This document shows, piece after piece, positions 26,701-35,434 of a stretch of 64,000 bases of DNA (positions are counted from its first letter, which is position 1; each line of letters opens with the position of its first letter). The stretch lies in assembly GCA_002310215.1 (NCBI GenBank), contig DBYR01000013.1, positions 149,403 through 213,402 on the forward strand. Direction: 5' to 3'. This DNA is from Bacteroidales bacterium UBA1181 (GTDB lineage: Bacteria; Bacteroidota; Bacteroidia; Bacteroidales; Paludibacteraceae). A program made the position numbers and the translations under genes. Under the pieces are notes generated by a model. It ran no database searches and had not been told where the DNA came from. It saw only the letters and a program-made list of their open reading frames with translations.

Positions 26701-29700
26701 GATTGATCTGTATGGCACGGACAAGGCGGTCACCACCACCAATTCCTATACGACGAAGGGTAACCTCTCATACAGTCAAGTATCCGCCTCAGGATGTGAG
26801 ACGCAGACCACATCCTACGACTATACGGGCTCCGGAAGATTCGTCAGCAAGAAGGTGACTCCGGATGGCGTCACCACCATCTACTCCTGGGATGATGCGC
26901 TTGGACGCATAGCCAAGGAGACGACCTCTGTGGGAACACTCTCATACGTTACGACTTACAACACCTATGACGGTTTCAACAATTGTTTGAAATCGACTTT
27001 GCCGGACGGACGAATTTCTACAAGAACCATTACGTATGGGGATGGTCGTTCTCCTGCGGCCTGCCTTTACCAGGTGAAGACCACACTGACGGGTTCTCCT
27101 GAAAAGATCGAAATGTTTGACTCTAATGGCAACAATACTAGGGTCACCACCACATATTCTGACGGCAACGTCCGTTCCGACATGAGGGAATATGATAATG
27201 CGGGAAGACTACTGGTTGATTACTATCCTGTCCCAGGAGTAGCATCCCCTACGGGCAATAGATATTATGTCAGAAATATCTATGATGATTATGGTAGAAT
27301 TTATAGGGAGGAACGTATGGACGGTACCACTACATATAAATATGAACCTTTGAAGACAACCATCACCTCCCCAATGGGCACCAAAGTGCTGGAATATAAC
27401 AAGGCTGGTCAGTTGATCAAGAGCACGGAGAACGGTCAGTCCGTCACCTTCACCTATACGCCTGCTGGACAAATTGCCACTTCAACGGCTCTCTCTTCCA
27501 GCGGAAATCTCACGACAACCATGACGTATGACATTGCAGGAAACAGAATCTCCATCACAGATCCTGATGTCGGCACTATCCAGAATGGATATGATGCTTA
27601 TGGACGAGAAATCCGTACGGTGACGGAAACGGGACGTGAGATCCTCACTACATACGATTCGAGAGGTCGTCTGCAATCGGTGAAGGATGGCATCGACAAT
27701 GCAGTCTACACCTACAATAACAATAACCAGCTCGAGAAAGAGCAGAGTAACCATTACAAAGGTGTCTACACTTACGATGCGTTCAATCGTATAACGGAGA
27801 AGACCGAGACCGTGGCAAATGTGGGGTATAAGACTCAATATGCCTATCCGAACAACTACGGCGATGTGTCGAAAATCACTTACCCTTCTGGATTGGTGGT
27901 GAACAACACTTACAACGACAATGGGTATCTGACAAGCGTCTCCTGTGCCGGAAAAACAATCTGGTCAGGTTTGAAGCTGGACGGTCACGGGCGCATCACG
28001 GAAGAGACGCTGGCTGGCAGCGTTGTCAAAAAGTATGTGTATGGGGGCAATGGATATGTTAGTAAGGAGTCTGCTTATAAGGGCACCACAGGGCTGATGG
28101 ACTTGACCTACACTTATTCAGGCGTTAACATCACGAAGAAGACGGATGCGTTGGATGGAAACACGGAGCAATACACTTACGACGCTCTCAACCGTCTCTC
28201 CAGTGTCTCTGCCACAAAATCAGGAGCAACCCTTACCGGTACCCATACGTATGATGCTTTGGGCAACATGACGAAGACGTGGGATAGTTATTGGAAGAGC
28301 ATCAGTTATGGAGGAAGTAATCTCCCTCCGCATCAGGTAAATTCCATTTCCTACACAAGTTCATCCATCACAGGGAAACCTACGGTGACCTTCGATTCCT
28401 ATCGGATGGCTACCAAAATCGAGCAAGGAAATTATACGTATAACCTCTATTATGGCCCTGACCACAAATGCCATCGTTCTGAGCTCTATAAGTCCGGTCA
28501 GGTCGTTAACCGGAAATATTATCTTGGCAGTTACGAAAAAGAGGTCTACGCCAATGGTGTGAACCGCGAAATTCACTATCTTTACGGCGGTAACGGCTTG
28601 GCGGCCATCTATGTCAAGACAGCGGGGAAGGACACCTTGTTCGCTGCGGTGACCGACCGTCAGAACTCCCTCACAGCGGTGATGGATGTCGCTACCAGCA
28701 AAATTGAGAAGTTCTCCTACAAGCCATGGGGTATGCGCCGCAACCCTGCGAACTGGAGCGAGAACGTTGTGACCGACCAACCAGCCCGCTTCGCTCGTGG
28801 CTACTGTATGCATGAGCACTTGCCACAGCTCGGGCTCATCAACATGGGTGGTCGTATCTTCAACGAGCGCACCAACCAGTTCCTTAGCCCCGACCCATAC
28901 CGTCAGGCACCTGAATCGTGGCTCAACTGCAACCGATTCGGCTACTGCATGAACAATCCGGTGATGTATACGGATCCGACAGGGGAAATTATTCCTATAC
29001 TCATCGCTGCGGTAGTCAGTGCGGGAGTTAATGTGGCGATAAAATACCATAACGGACAAATCCAAGATTTTGGGGATTTTGCCAAAGCGGCTGGATGGGG
29101 AGCGTTAGCTGGAGCTGTTGGCGGATTTATCGGAGTAACGGCCGCTCCGATTCTAGCTGGTGGTGGTTTCTTCGCTGGGTTTGTGACAGGTACCGTATGT
29201 GCGTTCGAGAGCACTCTCATACTATCATTGGGGAACCACCTTTCATTCGGCGACCCAATGATCAGCAATGCAGCCTTGGCTTTTAACTCCTTAATTGGTG
29301 GCTTGACATGCGGCATTGGCAACGGCATCATGGCGAAAATAGGTGGCCGCAACTTCTGGTCGGGACGTCCACAACAATACTGTGGCCCGGATATGGATAT
29401 GTTGCCTCAGAAGGTGGTCACGGAAAAACAATTGGCCAACGAGACTAAACCAAATTTAGTGGCTGATGAGGGAGGTAATTGTTCAGTGTATAGAGGGGTA
29501 GATCCAGCAACTGGTGAAGTAAAATATATTGGTATTACAGAACGTGACCCACAAGTGAGATGGGCGGAACATCTGAATTCGAATACGCCAAGAGCAGATT
29601 TACGATATGAATTGGTGCCAGATGTCCCTAGAGGAATAAGCAGACTCAATGGCCGTATATGGGAGCAGACGCTCATCAATCAAAATTGTGGCCCGAGGAA

Positions 29701-29818
29701 TATTCTTTACAATCAAATAAATTCTATTGCTCCCAAGTATTGGAACCAATATAACATTCCACCAGTATCACCAGGTGTACCACCTGCATCACTACATTTT
29801 ATTATAAAAACATGGTAA
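23783..29818 (+). CDS. Rhs/YD-repeat polymorphic toxin with GIY-YIG nuclease tip
   Basis: The 2,011-residue protein has a signal peptide (MKKILILLLSIATACSVLAA), an SpvB-like N-terminal domain (about 25-250), VCBS/FG-GAP-like repeats (about 330-700; DYNDDGYTDLI, DFNGDGITDLL), YD repeats (about 950-1620) and the Rhs core (about 1669-1734, MGGRIFNERTNQFLSPDP to NPVMYTDPTG). A glycine/alanine-rich hydrophobic segment (about 1738-1850) may aid toxin entry. The variable C-terminus from about 1900 has a GIY-YIG nuclease pattern: SVYRGVDP, KYIGITERDPQVRWAEH. The protein should form a cocoon releasing a nuclease into neighbouring cells. The immunity gene overlaps its stop codon. An orphan core fragment follows at 30.5 kb. 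Confidence 0.88.
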   Translation: MKKILILLLSIATACSVLAANQIVGDYGGSMSVSPTGAAVYSIPIECPKGVNGMEPTISLVYNSQSGIGNAGRGWNLSATSVITKVNAVPFYDNKLLSLNYDKSADYLALDGQRLIKANTISSTEVEFRTENDNYNRIIRKGSAGNFYFEVYTTSGLKMTYRQQPEGASYYDGNLGWYLTRVEDQNGNYMTYEYQILYGTTYGNRWSIISVVPTVIRYGANSKQGTSHTQKVEFTYSPYTPIRYPLGGNMKENSRYLTSISTYAGTTTLNNRYEFSYKNGPNSEIFLEKVKKYGNNGDYLKDLNVNWNSFCDYTWQTEEKQTSVSQLGNNGIPAEYKIWYPLDYNDDGYTDLIAVYESDAQVYSDGTIHFAPTTFFDYYKNDKGTIKYEKTNSIFPSILNYESTKGWLNAVSYEGAFQCNLISRTTKTPIVIVTDKSRGLAVRDANDPNVGFRIGPASNKMPAHTVADINKDGYDDIIIASRDVQNGKSSVRICYGGQASSMSGYASLSNPEVIYSYSINGTPDRIVANDMDGDGLVDIVVVSTTGFNVLRNTGYTTTSTINKCTFQEKGFKQDMDCNSSYFFVQGDFNGDGIMDFCKGEKNKLLFYRGNPDFTFSLPSQNLPWELASLHTKKAIPADFNGDGITDLLLLNGSNNLTYDDGGNIIYGTRSNSDADKKLAHVTTKNVTDNNIGLFMVGDFYGHGKAQILSIGQSMKSKTTNSSYVFINKNYSTPYMGLLKSVSSPSRTYSVNYSNLLDQQVYTKRNSFDNTTNLMTLRFPMCVVKSYSESKQNYLSVDYLCQYEDLIAQTTGKGLLGFRKTVLNVMDDHTDIEYLSFYTLNTSRAILYPSYTEKRSYGDDAYISREFYTYSISTFGTNSRGYRLQLTKKQLLDNLNNTSCVTTYSSYSNGQPTVISVDYGANVKSKVEYKDLVANSTYNIFLPQTKVETKSSGSASVSYTSKYTYDDKFRLIKSIDLYGTDKAVTTTNSYTTKGNLSYSQVSASGCETQTTSYDYTGSGRFVSKKVTPDGVTTIYSWDDALGRIAKETTSVGTLSYVTTYNTYDGFNNCLKSTLPDGRISTRTITYGDGRSPAACLYQVKTTLTGSPEKIEMFDSNGNNTRVTTTYSDGNVRSDMREYDNAGRLLVDYYPVPGVASPTGNRYYVRNIYDDYGRIYREERMDGTTTYKYEPLKTTITSPMGTKVLEYNKAGQLIKSTENGQSVTFTYTPAGQIATSTALSSSGNLTTTMTYDIAGNRISITDPDVGTIQNGYDAYGREIRTVTETGREILTTYDSRGRLQSVKDGIDNAVYTYNNNNQLEKEQSNHYKGVYTYDAFNRITEKTETVANVGYKTQYAYPNNYGDVSKITYPSGLVVNNTYNDNGYLTSVSCAGKTIWSGLKLDGHGRITEETLAGSVVKKYVYGGNGYVSKESAYKGTTGLMDLTYTYSGVNITKKTDALDGNTEQYTYDALNRLSSVSATKSGATLTGTHTYDALGNMTKTWDSYWKSISYGGSNLPPHQVNSISYTSSSITGKPTVTFDSYRMATKIEQGNYTYNLYYGPDHKCHRSELYKSGQVVNRKYYLGSYEKEVYANGVNREIHYLYGGNGLAAIYVKTAGKDTLFAAVTDRQNSLTAVMDVATSKIEKFSYKPWGMRRNPANWSENVVTDQPARFARGYCMHEHLPQLGLINMGGRIFNERTNQFLSPDPYRQAPESWLNCNRFGYCMNNPVMYTDPTGEIIPILIAAVVSAGVNVAIKYHNGQIQDFGDFAKAAGWGALAGAVGGFIGVTAAPILAGGGFFAGFVTGTVCAFESTLILSLGNHLSFGDPMISNAALAFNSLIGGLTCGIGNGIMAKIGGRNFWSGRPQQYCGPDMDMLPQKVVTEKQLANETKPNLVADEGGNCSVYRGVDPATGEVKYIGITERDPQVRWAEHLNSNTPRADLRYELVPDVPRGISRLNGRIWEQTLINQNCGPRNILYNQINSIAPKYWNQYNIPPVSPGVPPASLHFIIKTW

Positions 29819-30303
29819 AGCGAGTAAAAAGCACAAAAGTCGGGGATGTGTTCGAAGTCCCTATTTCACCAACGGAGAAACGTTATATGCAATATGTTGT
29901 CAGTGATTTGACGCAGTTGAATAGTGACGTGCTTAGAATATTTAAGCGTGTTTATCCGATAGATGAGAAGCCAGACATAGAGCAGATCGTCAACGGCGAA
30001 GTTGATTATTATACGCATGGTGATTCTAGATATGGTGTAAGGATGGATGCATGGACGCTGTACGGGAATACTAATAATGTCGGTAATTATAGCAATGTAT
30101 GGTTTAAATGCAAACGAGATTACACGGATAAAAAAAGAAATGATGATTGGTATGTGTGGAAAATAGGTGGCGATCATATATGGATGGACATAAAAGAGAT
30201 AAAAAAATTAGGAGCTCATTTGGGTCTGGTAAACCCATACATGTCCATTTTGCATCGAATAAAAACCGGTCATGAAGAAGGAATATTTGCTGATTACGAA
30301 TAA
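29812..30303 (+). CDS. Immunity protein, Imm26-like
   Basis: This 163-residue protein has no signal peptide and overlaps the 3' end of the toxin gene by 7 bp (ATGG/TAA junction), the usual toxin-immunity arrangement. The N-terminus KVGDVFEVPIS, followed by YMQYVV, resembles the Imm26 family, whose members begin with a GDvFxIPL motif. It should bind and neutralise the GIY-YIG tip in the cytoplasm. The gene is AT-rich compared with the Rhs core, as expected for exchangeable toxin-immunity pairs. The family assignment is moderate; the immunity role from position is firmer. Confidence 0.7.
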   Translation: MVKRVKSTKVGDVFEVPISPTEKRYMQYVVSDLTQLNSDVLRIFKRVYPIDEKPDIEQIVNGEVDYYTHGDSRYGVRMDAWTLYGNTNNVGNYSNVWFKCKRDYTDKKRNDDWYVWKIGGDHIWMDIKEIKKLGAHLGLVNPYMSILHRIKTGHEEGIFADYE

Positions 30304-30479
30304 CGTTTAAAGCATACGATAGAAGGGCCTTGTGAGGAAGTGTGATGATTCAAGATTAAAGAATTCATTCTATGGTGTGGTTTATCCTGCAAAAATGATC
30401 CTTTTTTAGAATGAAAAACGGGTATTTCTATGGTACTACTCCCCGATTTGAATAGCAGATTAATTTTAAATTAGTAGCA

Positions 30480-30522
30480 GCGACCGAGCAAGTTCCCGTA
30501 ATGGGGCGGCTCGGTCGCTTTT
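30480..30522 (+). terminator. Strong terminator after the Rhs-immunity operon
   Basis: GCGACCGAGC (30480-30489) pairs perfectly with GCTCGGTCGC (30509-30518), followed by TTTT. Confidence 0.85.
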
Positions 30523-30536
30523 ATGTTTTAGGGGAG

Positions 30537-30665
30537 GGGAAATACTGCTATGAAAAAGAGGTCTACGCCAGTGGTGTGAACCGCGAAATTCACTATCTTT
30601 ACGGCGGTAACGGCTTGGCGGGCATTTTCGTCCTCACAGCGGTGATGGACGTCGCTACCGGCATA
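30537..30665 (+). pseudogene. Orphan Rhs-core fragment
   Basis: The segment encodes CYEKEVYASGVNREIHYLY then GGNGLAGIF, nearly identical at DNA level to the Rhs core at about 28530-28618. It then jumps to a match with 28671-28700 (CTCACAGCGGTGATGGA), so about 50 bp of core are missing. There is no start codon of its own context and the reading soon leaves Rhs sequence. It is the remains of a displaced Rhs 3' end. Confidence 0.8.
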
Positions 30666-30724
30666 ACGCCTTTAAGTTGGTATAAACGCAGGACAGCCCA
30701 CAGAAAAATATTTTTTGGAAACGA

Positions 30725-30754
30725 TTGCGGTATCAGAAAATATACTTAACTTTG
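30725..30754 (+). promoter_or_regulatory. Promoter of rpsO
   Basis: TTGC (30725-30728), 18 bp, then TAACTTTG (30747-30754). Confidence 0.65.
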
Positions 30755-30787
30755 CGGTCGATTTTTAAACATTAAAATTTAAACATT

Positions 30788-31057
30788 ATGTATTTAGATG
30801 CTGCTAAGAAGCAAGAAATCTTCGGTACATACGGGAAGTCGAATACCGATACTGGCTCACCTGAGGCTCAGATAGCGTTATTTTCATACCGTATTACTCA
30901 TTTGACTGATCACATGAAGTCAAATGCGAAGGATTATAGTACGCAAAGATCATTGAAGGCCTTGGTAGGTAAGCGTCGTCGTATGCTTGACTACTTGAAG
31001 GAGATCGATATCGAAAGATATCGTGCCATCGTTAAGGCGCTCAATCTTCGTAAGTAA
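30788..31057 (+). CDS. rpsO: 30S ribosomal protein S15
   Basis: The 89-residue protein has normal S15 length and signatures: GSPEAQIALFSYRI, LTDHMKSNAKDY, LVGKRRRMLDYL. It binds the central domain of 16S rRNA early in small-subunit assembly. It has its own promoter 34 bp upstream and a terminator 19 bp downstream, so it is monocistronic here; pnp is not adjacent. Confidence 0.97.
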   Translation: MYLDAAKKQEIFGTYGKSNTDTGSPEAQIALFSYRITHLTDHMKSNAKDYSTQRSLKALVGKRRRMLDYLKEIDIERYRAIVKALNLRK

Positions 31058-31076
31058 TCTCGAAGGAGAAAAGGTA

Positions 31077-31113
31077 AAAGGGTGGATCCGATGGGTTCAC
31101 CCTTTCTTTTTCC
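31077..31113 (+). terminator. rpsO terminator
   Basis: AAAGGGTGGA (31077-31086) pairs with TTCACCCTTT (31096-31105; one G-T pair), followed by CTTTTT. Confidence 0.8.
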
Positions 31114-31158
31114 CGAAAAGGAAGATAACTTTGCATTTTTAGTTGTATTTTTGCGGAT

Positions 31159-31605
31159 ATGGAAGAAAAATCAAACGAAAAAAGGCATCAATTCGACCTC
31201 CGCTACATGCGCATGGCCAAGATTTGGGCGGAAAACTCCTACTGCGAGCGCAGGAAGGTGGGCGCCCTCATCGTGAAGGAACGAATGATCATATCCGACG
31301 GATACAACGGCACACCGTGCGGCTTCGAGAACGTGTGCGAGGACGAGAACAACAAGACCAAACCTTACGTCCTACACGCCGAGGCCAACGCCATCACAAA
31401 GGTGGCCCGCTCCTCCAACAGCAGCGAGGGCGCTACCCTCTACGTCACCTCCTCCCCTTGCATCGAGTGCGCCAAGCTCATCATCCAAGCGGGCATCCGC
31501 CGCGTGGTCTACGAGGAGGAGTACCACACGCCCGACGGAATAGACCTGCTGAAAAGGGCGGGCGTGGAGATCGAACACCTGGAAATCGACAACAACAAAG
31601 ACTGA
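31159..31605 (+). CDS. dCMP deaminase (ComEB-like)
   Basis: This 148-residue zinc-dependent cytidine/deoxycytidylate deaminase has HAEANA (His73, catalytic Glu75) and PCIECAK (Cys101, Cys104) as metal site, plus the GYNGTPCGF substrate loop typical of dCMP deaminases. It converts dCMP to dUMP, feeding ThyA. A TATTTTTG box lies just upstream. It is followed after 6 bp by the CtpA protease gene, a linkage often seen in Bacteroidales. Confidence 0.9.
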   Translation: MEEKSNEKRHQFDLRYMRMAKIWAENSYCERRKVGALIVKERMIISDGYNGTPCGFENVCEDENNKTKPYVLHAEANAITKVARSSNSSEGATLYVTSSPCIECAKLIIQAGIRRVVYEEEYHTPDGIDLLKRAGVEIEHLEIDNNKD

Positions 31606-31611
31606 CATACC

Positions 31612-33198
31612 ATGCAAAAAATATTCAACCCCCTATTCGTGGCGATCGCAGCCATCTGCGGAATCCTGGCGGGCTCCATCATCACAGAAAGGCATAACGA
31701 GCGCATCACACGCACCCACAAGAAGCTGGACAACAAAATCGACATGCTGCTGAACCTCGTCAACCTGCAATATGTCGACAAGGTGGACATCGACTCCCTC
31801 GTGGAGCAGTCTATCCCTAAAATCTTGGAGGAGCTTGACCCCCACACGGTCTATGTGCCTGCCAAAGACCTCCAGATGGTGAACGATGAATTGGAGGGTA
31901 GTTTCTCCGGCATCGGTGTGCAATTCAACATACAGAACGACACCGTGATGATCGTGAGCGTCATCAGCGGCGGACCTTCCGAGAAGTTGGGTATCCTGCC
32001 GGGCGACCGCATCGTGAAGGTGAACGACACCCTCTTCGTGGGCGAATCCATCAACAACGAGAAGGTGATGCACAAGCTCCGCGGACCGAAAGGCACGCAC
32101 GTGACGCTCGGCGTCAAACGTCATAGCGCAGACTCACTGCTCACCTTCGACATCACACGGGGCGACGTGCCGGTCAATAGCGTGGACGCACACTTCATGA
32201 TGCAGAAACAAACAGGTTACATCAAGGTGGGCAAATTCGGAGCCACCACCTACAATGAGTTCGTCTACGCCTTGGAGGAACTGAAGGAGAAAGGCGCTAA
32301 TAGATTCATCATCGATCTCAGAGGCAACTCGGGTGGATTCCTGGAAGCCGCCAGCTATATGATCAACGAGTTCCTGCACGCCGGCGACATGATCGTCTAC
32401 ACGGAAGGGAAGGCGCAAAAACGTCAAGACATTAGGGCGGACGGACGAGGAGAGTTCCAAGACTATCCGTTGGCGGTCCTCATCGACGAATGGTCCGCCT
32501 CCGCCAGCGAGATATTCGCAGGGGCCATGCAAGACAATGACAGGGGCGTCATCTTAGGTCGTCGCTCCTTCGGCAAGGGACTGGTCCAGCAACAGATCAC
32601 ACTGAACGACAGCTCCGCCATCCGCCTCACCGTGGCGCGCTATTACACCCCGTCGGGACGTTGCATACAGAAGCCATACGACGACAAGAACAAATACCAG
32701 CAGGAAGTGTATGACCGCTACTCCAGCGGAGAGATCTACAACCAAGACAGCATGAAGTCGACCACCGACACCATGAAGTACTACACGGTAGGCAAGCGTG
32801 TGGTTTACGGCGGGGGAGGAATCATGCCGGACATCTTCGTGCCGTACGACACCACCAACAACTCGCGCTACTTCACCAAGCTTGTCAACTCCGCCATACT
32901 CTATGATTTCGCCTTTAAATATTCAGACGAGCATCGCCAACTCCTTTATGACTTCGCCGATTACAAAAAGGCGGACAATTTCCTGAAGGGGCAACCTCTC
33001 TATGAGGAGGTGTTGGCCTTCGCGGAGGGCAAGAACATCAAAAAAGAGATGAACCAAGCAGAGCGTTCGAAACGAAAAATCACACAACTCGCACGGTCCT
33101 ATATACTGCGAAACATTTATGGTGAAAATGCGTTCTACGACATCTTCTCAGAGGATGATCCTGTAATCAAAGAAGCATTGAAACATCTTGAAAAATAG
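31612..33198 (+). CDS. C-terminal processing peptidase, S41 family
   Basis: The 528-residue protein has one N-terminal signal-anchor (about 8-24), a PDZ domain (about 85-175, GIGVQFNIQNDTVMIVSVI) and the S41 protease domain (about 190-370). The catalytic Ser/Lys dyad is Ser297 in SASASEIF and Lys322 in SFGKGLVQ. A C-terminal helical region continues to the end. It should degrade or trim periplasmic proteins. It is probably co-transcribed with the dCMP deaminase. Family members are called CtpA/Prc; which paralogue this is cannot be told. Confidence 0.93.
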   Translation: MQKIFNPLFVAIAAICGILAGSIITERHNERITRTHKKLDNKIDMLLNLVNLQYVDKVDIDSLVEQSIPKILEELDPHTVYVPAKDLQMVNDELEGSFSGIGVQFNIQNDTVMIVSVISGGPSEKLGILPGDRIVKVNDTLFVGESINNEKVMHKLRGPKGTHVTLGVKRHSADSLLTFDITRGDVPVNSVDAHFMMQKQTGYIKVGKFGATTYNEFVYALEELKEKGANRFIIDLRGNSGGFLEAASYMINEFLHAGDMIVYTEGKAQKRQDIRADGRGEFQDYPLAVLIDEWSASASEIFAGAMQDNDRGVILGRRSFGKGLVQQQITLNDSSAIRLTVARYYTPSGRCIQKPYDDKNKYQQEVYDRYSSGEIYNQDSMKSTTDTMKYYTVGKRVVYGGGGIMPDIFVPYDTTNNSRYFTKLVNSAILYDFAFKYSDEHRQLLYDFADYKKADNFLKGQPLYEEVLAFAEGKNIKKEMNQAERSKRKITQLARSYILRNIYGENAFYDIFSEDDPVIKEALKHLEK

Positions 33199-33214
33199 AT
33201 AATTAAAGCATATT

Positions 33215-33264
33215 AATTGGGGACTGAGGGAACCAGGAATAGACGGTCTCTTTCAGTCCCAATT
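33215..33264. terminator. Bidirectional terminator between ctpA-like and RecD-like genes
   Basis: AATTGGGGACTGA (33215-33227) pairs with TTCAGTCCCAATT (33252-33264) with one bulge. The right arm contains the stop codon of the convergent helicase gene. Confidence 0.6.
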
Positions 33265-34644
33265 GATTAAATAGAGCCGATTCGTCGCACGCGTGAAGGC
33301 CGTATAGAGCCAGCGGAGATACTCCGCATTCACCATATCCTCCGTCACATACCCCTTATCCAAGAAGACATTCCGCCACTGCCCACCCTGCGCCTTGTGG
33401 CACGTGACCGCATAGGCGAACTTCAACTGCAACGCGTTCAGGAAAGGATCCTCCCGCATCGCCTTCATACGGTCCCGCTTGTTGCCGATCTCCATATAAT
33501 CCTCCTGCACGGCGAGGAAGAGGCGGTTGCTATCCTCGTAGGTGAGGGCGGGCGACTCGCTCCGCAGGGTGTCCAACAATATCTTCGCATCAATTTCGAT
33601 ATCATAATCAGGGAAATAGAGGGAAGCTTCAGCGAAGTGGAAGCCATAGACCTCGCTCCGACGGCGCACACGGCGCACCTCCGCGATATCACCATTTGCG
33701 ATGAAATCCAGCTTACCGTCCGTCTGTTTAGCCCAGAAGTAATTGTTCTTCACCACCATCACCCAATCGCCCGAAGAGAAATCCTCCTCACGATAGAGAA
33801 TCCTATTACGTATTCCTTCGTTAAATATATTCGTCCGCTTGTTTGTCCTCGAGACGATGATGGTCTCGTCCATCCCCTCTTGGCTGTAGGAAGAGGCGAT
33901 CTCCTCGACAAGATCCTCCCCCGAGATCTTCCTAATGTCAGGGAAGTCCATGTCCACTTTCGGGAAGGAACCCTCCACACCCTGCATCAGGAGGAGACGG
34001 AGAGCGGTCGCATTGTACAGGATGCCCGATTCATTCGCTTGGCGGACCACATCCGTCAGGAGGTACTCGTCGATCGGGAAACCATAGCCCTTCATATAAT
34101 CCGAGCACAAGGCGGGGCTCTCCTCCTGCCCCACAGGCGGGAGCTGCGCCGTATCGCCCACCAGGATCATGCGGCAACCATCCCCGCCATAGACATACGA
34201 CATCAGGTCGTCCAGCAAGTTACCCGTACCGAAGACGGAATCCCCCGCATTGGCGAGCATAGAAGCCTCATCCACAATGAATAGCGTATGCTTATGGAGA
34301 TTCACGTTCAGGGAGAAGTCCGCATCCAAGCTCCCCCCCACCCGTTGCCGGTAAATCTTCCGATGCACCGTGGAGGCGGGATGTCCCGAATAGGAGGAGA
34401 GCACCTTAGCGGCCCTGCCCGTGGGGGCCATCAACACGACGGGCTGTTCCAACTCGTCCATCACCTTGATCAAAGCCGAAACGACCGAAGTCTTACCCGT
34501 TCCCGCATAACCCTTCAGAAGGAAAAGATGGTCCAAACCATCCACGACAAAGGCAGACAACATATCGATTAAGGTCTGTTGTTGCACCGTGGGAGCATGC
34601 TCAAACGAGGCGATTATTTTGTCCGACAAAAACCGTTTCATCAC
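33253..34644 (-). CDS. RecD-like ATP-dependent DNA helicase (superfamily 1)
   Basis: The 463-residue protein has Walker A GYAGTGKT (45-52), LFIVDEASML (motif II), DTAQLPPVGQ (motif III), VVRQANES, and C-terminal UvrD-like AVTCHKAQGGQW and YTAFTRATNRL (motifs V and VI). It is shorter than RecD2 and lacks the N-terminal helical extension, matching the stand-alone helicases common in Bacteroidota. A role in DNA repair or replication is likely. No RecB or RecC is nearby. Confidence 0.9.
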   Translation of the reverse strand: MMKRFLSDKIIASFEHAPTVQQQTLIDMLSAFVVDGLDHLFLLKGYAGTGKTSVVSALIKVMDELEQPVVLMAPTGRAAKVLSSYSGHPASTVHRKIYRQRVGGSLDADFSLNVNLHKHTLFIVDEASMLANAGDSVFGTGNLLDDLMSYVYGGDGCRMILVGDTAQLPPVGQEESPALCSDYMKGYGFPIDEYLLTDVVRQANESGILYNATALRLLLMQGVEGSFPKVDMDFPDIRKISGEDLVEEIASSYSQEGMDETIIVSRTNKRTNIFNEGIRNRILYREEDFSSGDWVMVVKNNYFWAKQTDGKLDFIANGDIAEVRRVRRRSEVYGFHFAEASLYFPDYDIEIDAKILLDTLRSESPALTYEDSNRLFLAVQEDYMEIGNKRDRMKAMREDPFLNALQLKFAYAVTCHKAQGGQWRNVFLDKGYVTEDMVNAEYLRWLYTAFTRATNRLYLINWD

Positions 34645-34746
34645 TTTTTTTCAAAATAACTTTGGTTAAAAGCCCATGTTAAAACCTTTTTTTTTATTTT
34701 TGTGCATCAAAAAGAAAAGAGAACAAAAATAATTATTAAAAACGAT

Positions 34747-35430
34747 ATGAGAAACGTATTAAAAGCCCTTTTGATTGTAGCCTCAGTTCTTTTGGCGTAC
34801 ATGTGCTACAGAAGCGTGATGAACCCTATTGAATTTGAGGAACAGAAGGCAGTCCGTGACAAAGCGGTCATCGAAAAATTGATCAACATCCGTAAGGCGC
34901 AAATCGCTTATAACGAGGCGAATATGAAGTATGCGGATAAGATGTCTGATTTGATCAACTTCATCAATACGGGTGTGATTCCGAAGGTAGCCAAGAAGGG
35001 TGAGTTGACGGATGAGCAGTTGAAGGCCGGATTGACCGAGGAAATCGCGATTAACCTCACAGCGGAAGATGCCGCCAAGTATGGTATCACCAATTATGAT
35101 TCTTTCATGACCAACTTCCGCCGCGACACGAACTACGTGAACGTGAAATCATCCATTTTCGGAGAAGGATTCAATACGGACACGTTCGATGTAGTGCCTT
35201 TCACCAACAAACAGGCCAAGTTTGATTTGAAGAGCACCATGTTCCTCACCAAGTCAAACGTTGAAGTGCCATTGTTCGAGGCAAGCGTGCCTTACGACGT
35301 TTACTTGAACGGACTGAACAAACAGGAAATCATCAACCTCAACGAGAAGGCTAAGACGTTAGGTAAATTCGCAGGCCTGAAGGTGGGTGACATCAGTTCG
35401 CCAAACAATAACTCTGGTAATTGGGAGTGA
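34747..35430 (+). CDS. Conserved hypothetical membrane-anchored protein
   Basis: The 227-residue protein starts at MRNVLKALLIVASVLLAY, one signal-anchor segment (about 4-22); an upstream in-frame ATG at 34702 would add a basic tail in front of the TM segment. The remainder is soluble and helix-rich at first (EFEEQKAVRDKAVIEKLINI), then beta-rich. The pattern of one TM followed by a helix recalls pseudopilin-like proteins but lacks the prepilin motif. It ends 4 bp before the DUF3822 gene and heads an apparent operon with DUF3822, rsmD and folB. Function unknown. Confidence 0.75.
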   Translation: MRNVLKALLIVASVLLAYMCYRSVMNPIEFEEQKAVRDKAVIEKLINIRKAQIAYNEANMKYADKMSDLINFINTGVIPKVAKKGELTDEQLKAGLTEEIAINLTAEDAAKYGITNYDSFMTNFRRDTNYVNVKSSIFGEGFNTDTFDVVPFTNKQAKFDLKSTMFLTKSNVEVPLFEASVPYDVYLNGLNKQEIINLNEKAKTLGKFAGLKVGDISSPNNNSGNWE

Positions 35431-35434
35431 TTAT

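Noticed and set aside
28361..29065. 234-codon minus-strand frame in the Rhs core
   Set aside because: Antisense to conserved Rhs core sequence.
33397..34284. 295-codon plus-strand frame opposite the RecD-like helicase
   Set aside because: All helicase motifs are on the minus strand; this frame is its shadow.
34702..34746. Upstream ATG for the membrane-anchored hypothetical gene
   Set aside because: It places a basic tail before the signal-anchor and lies only 2 bp after a TATTTTTG promoter-like box.
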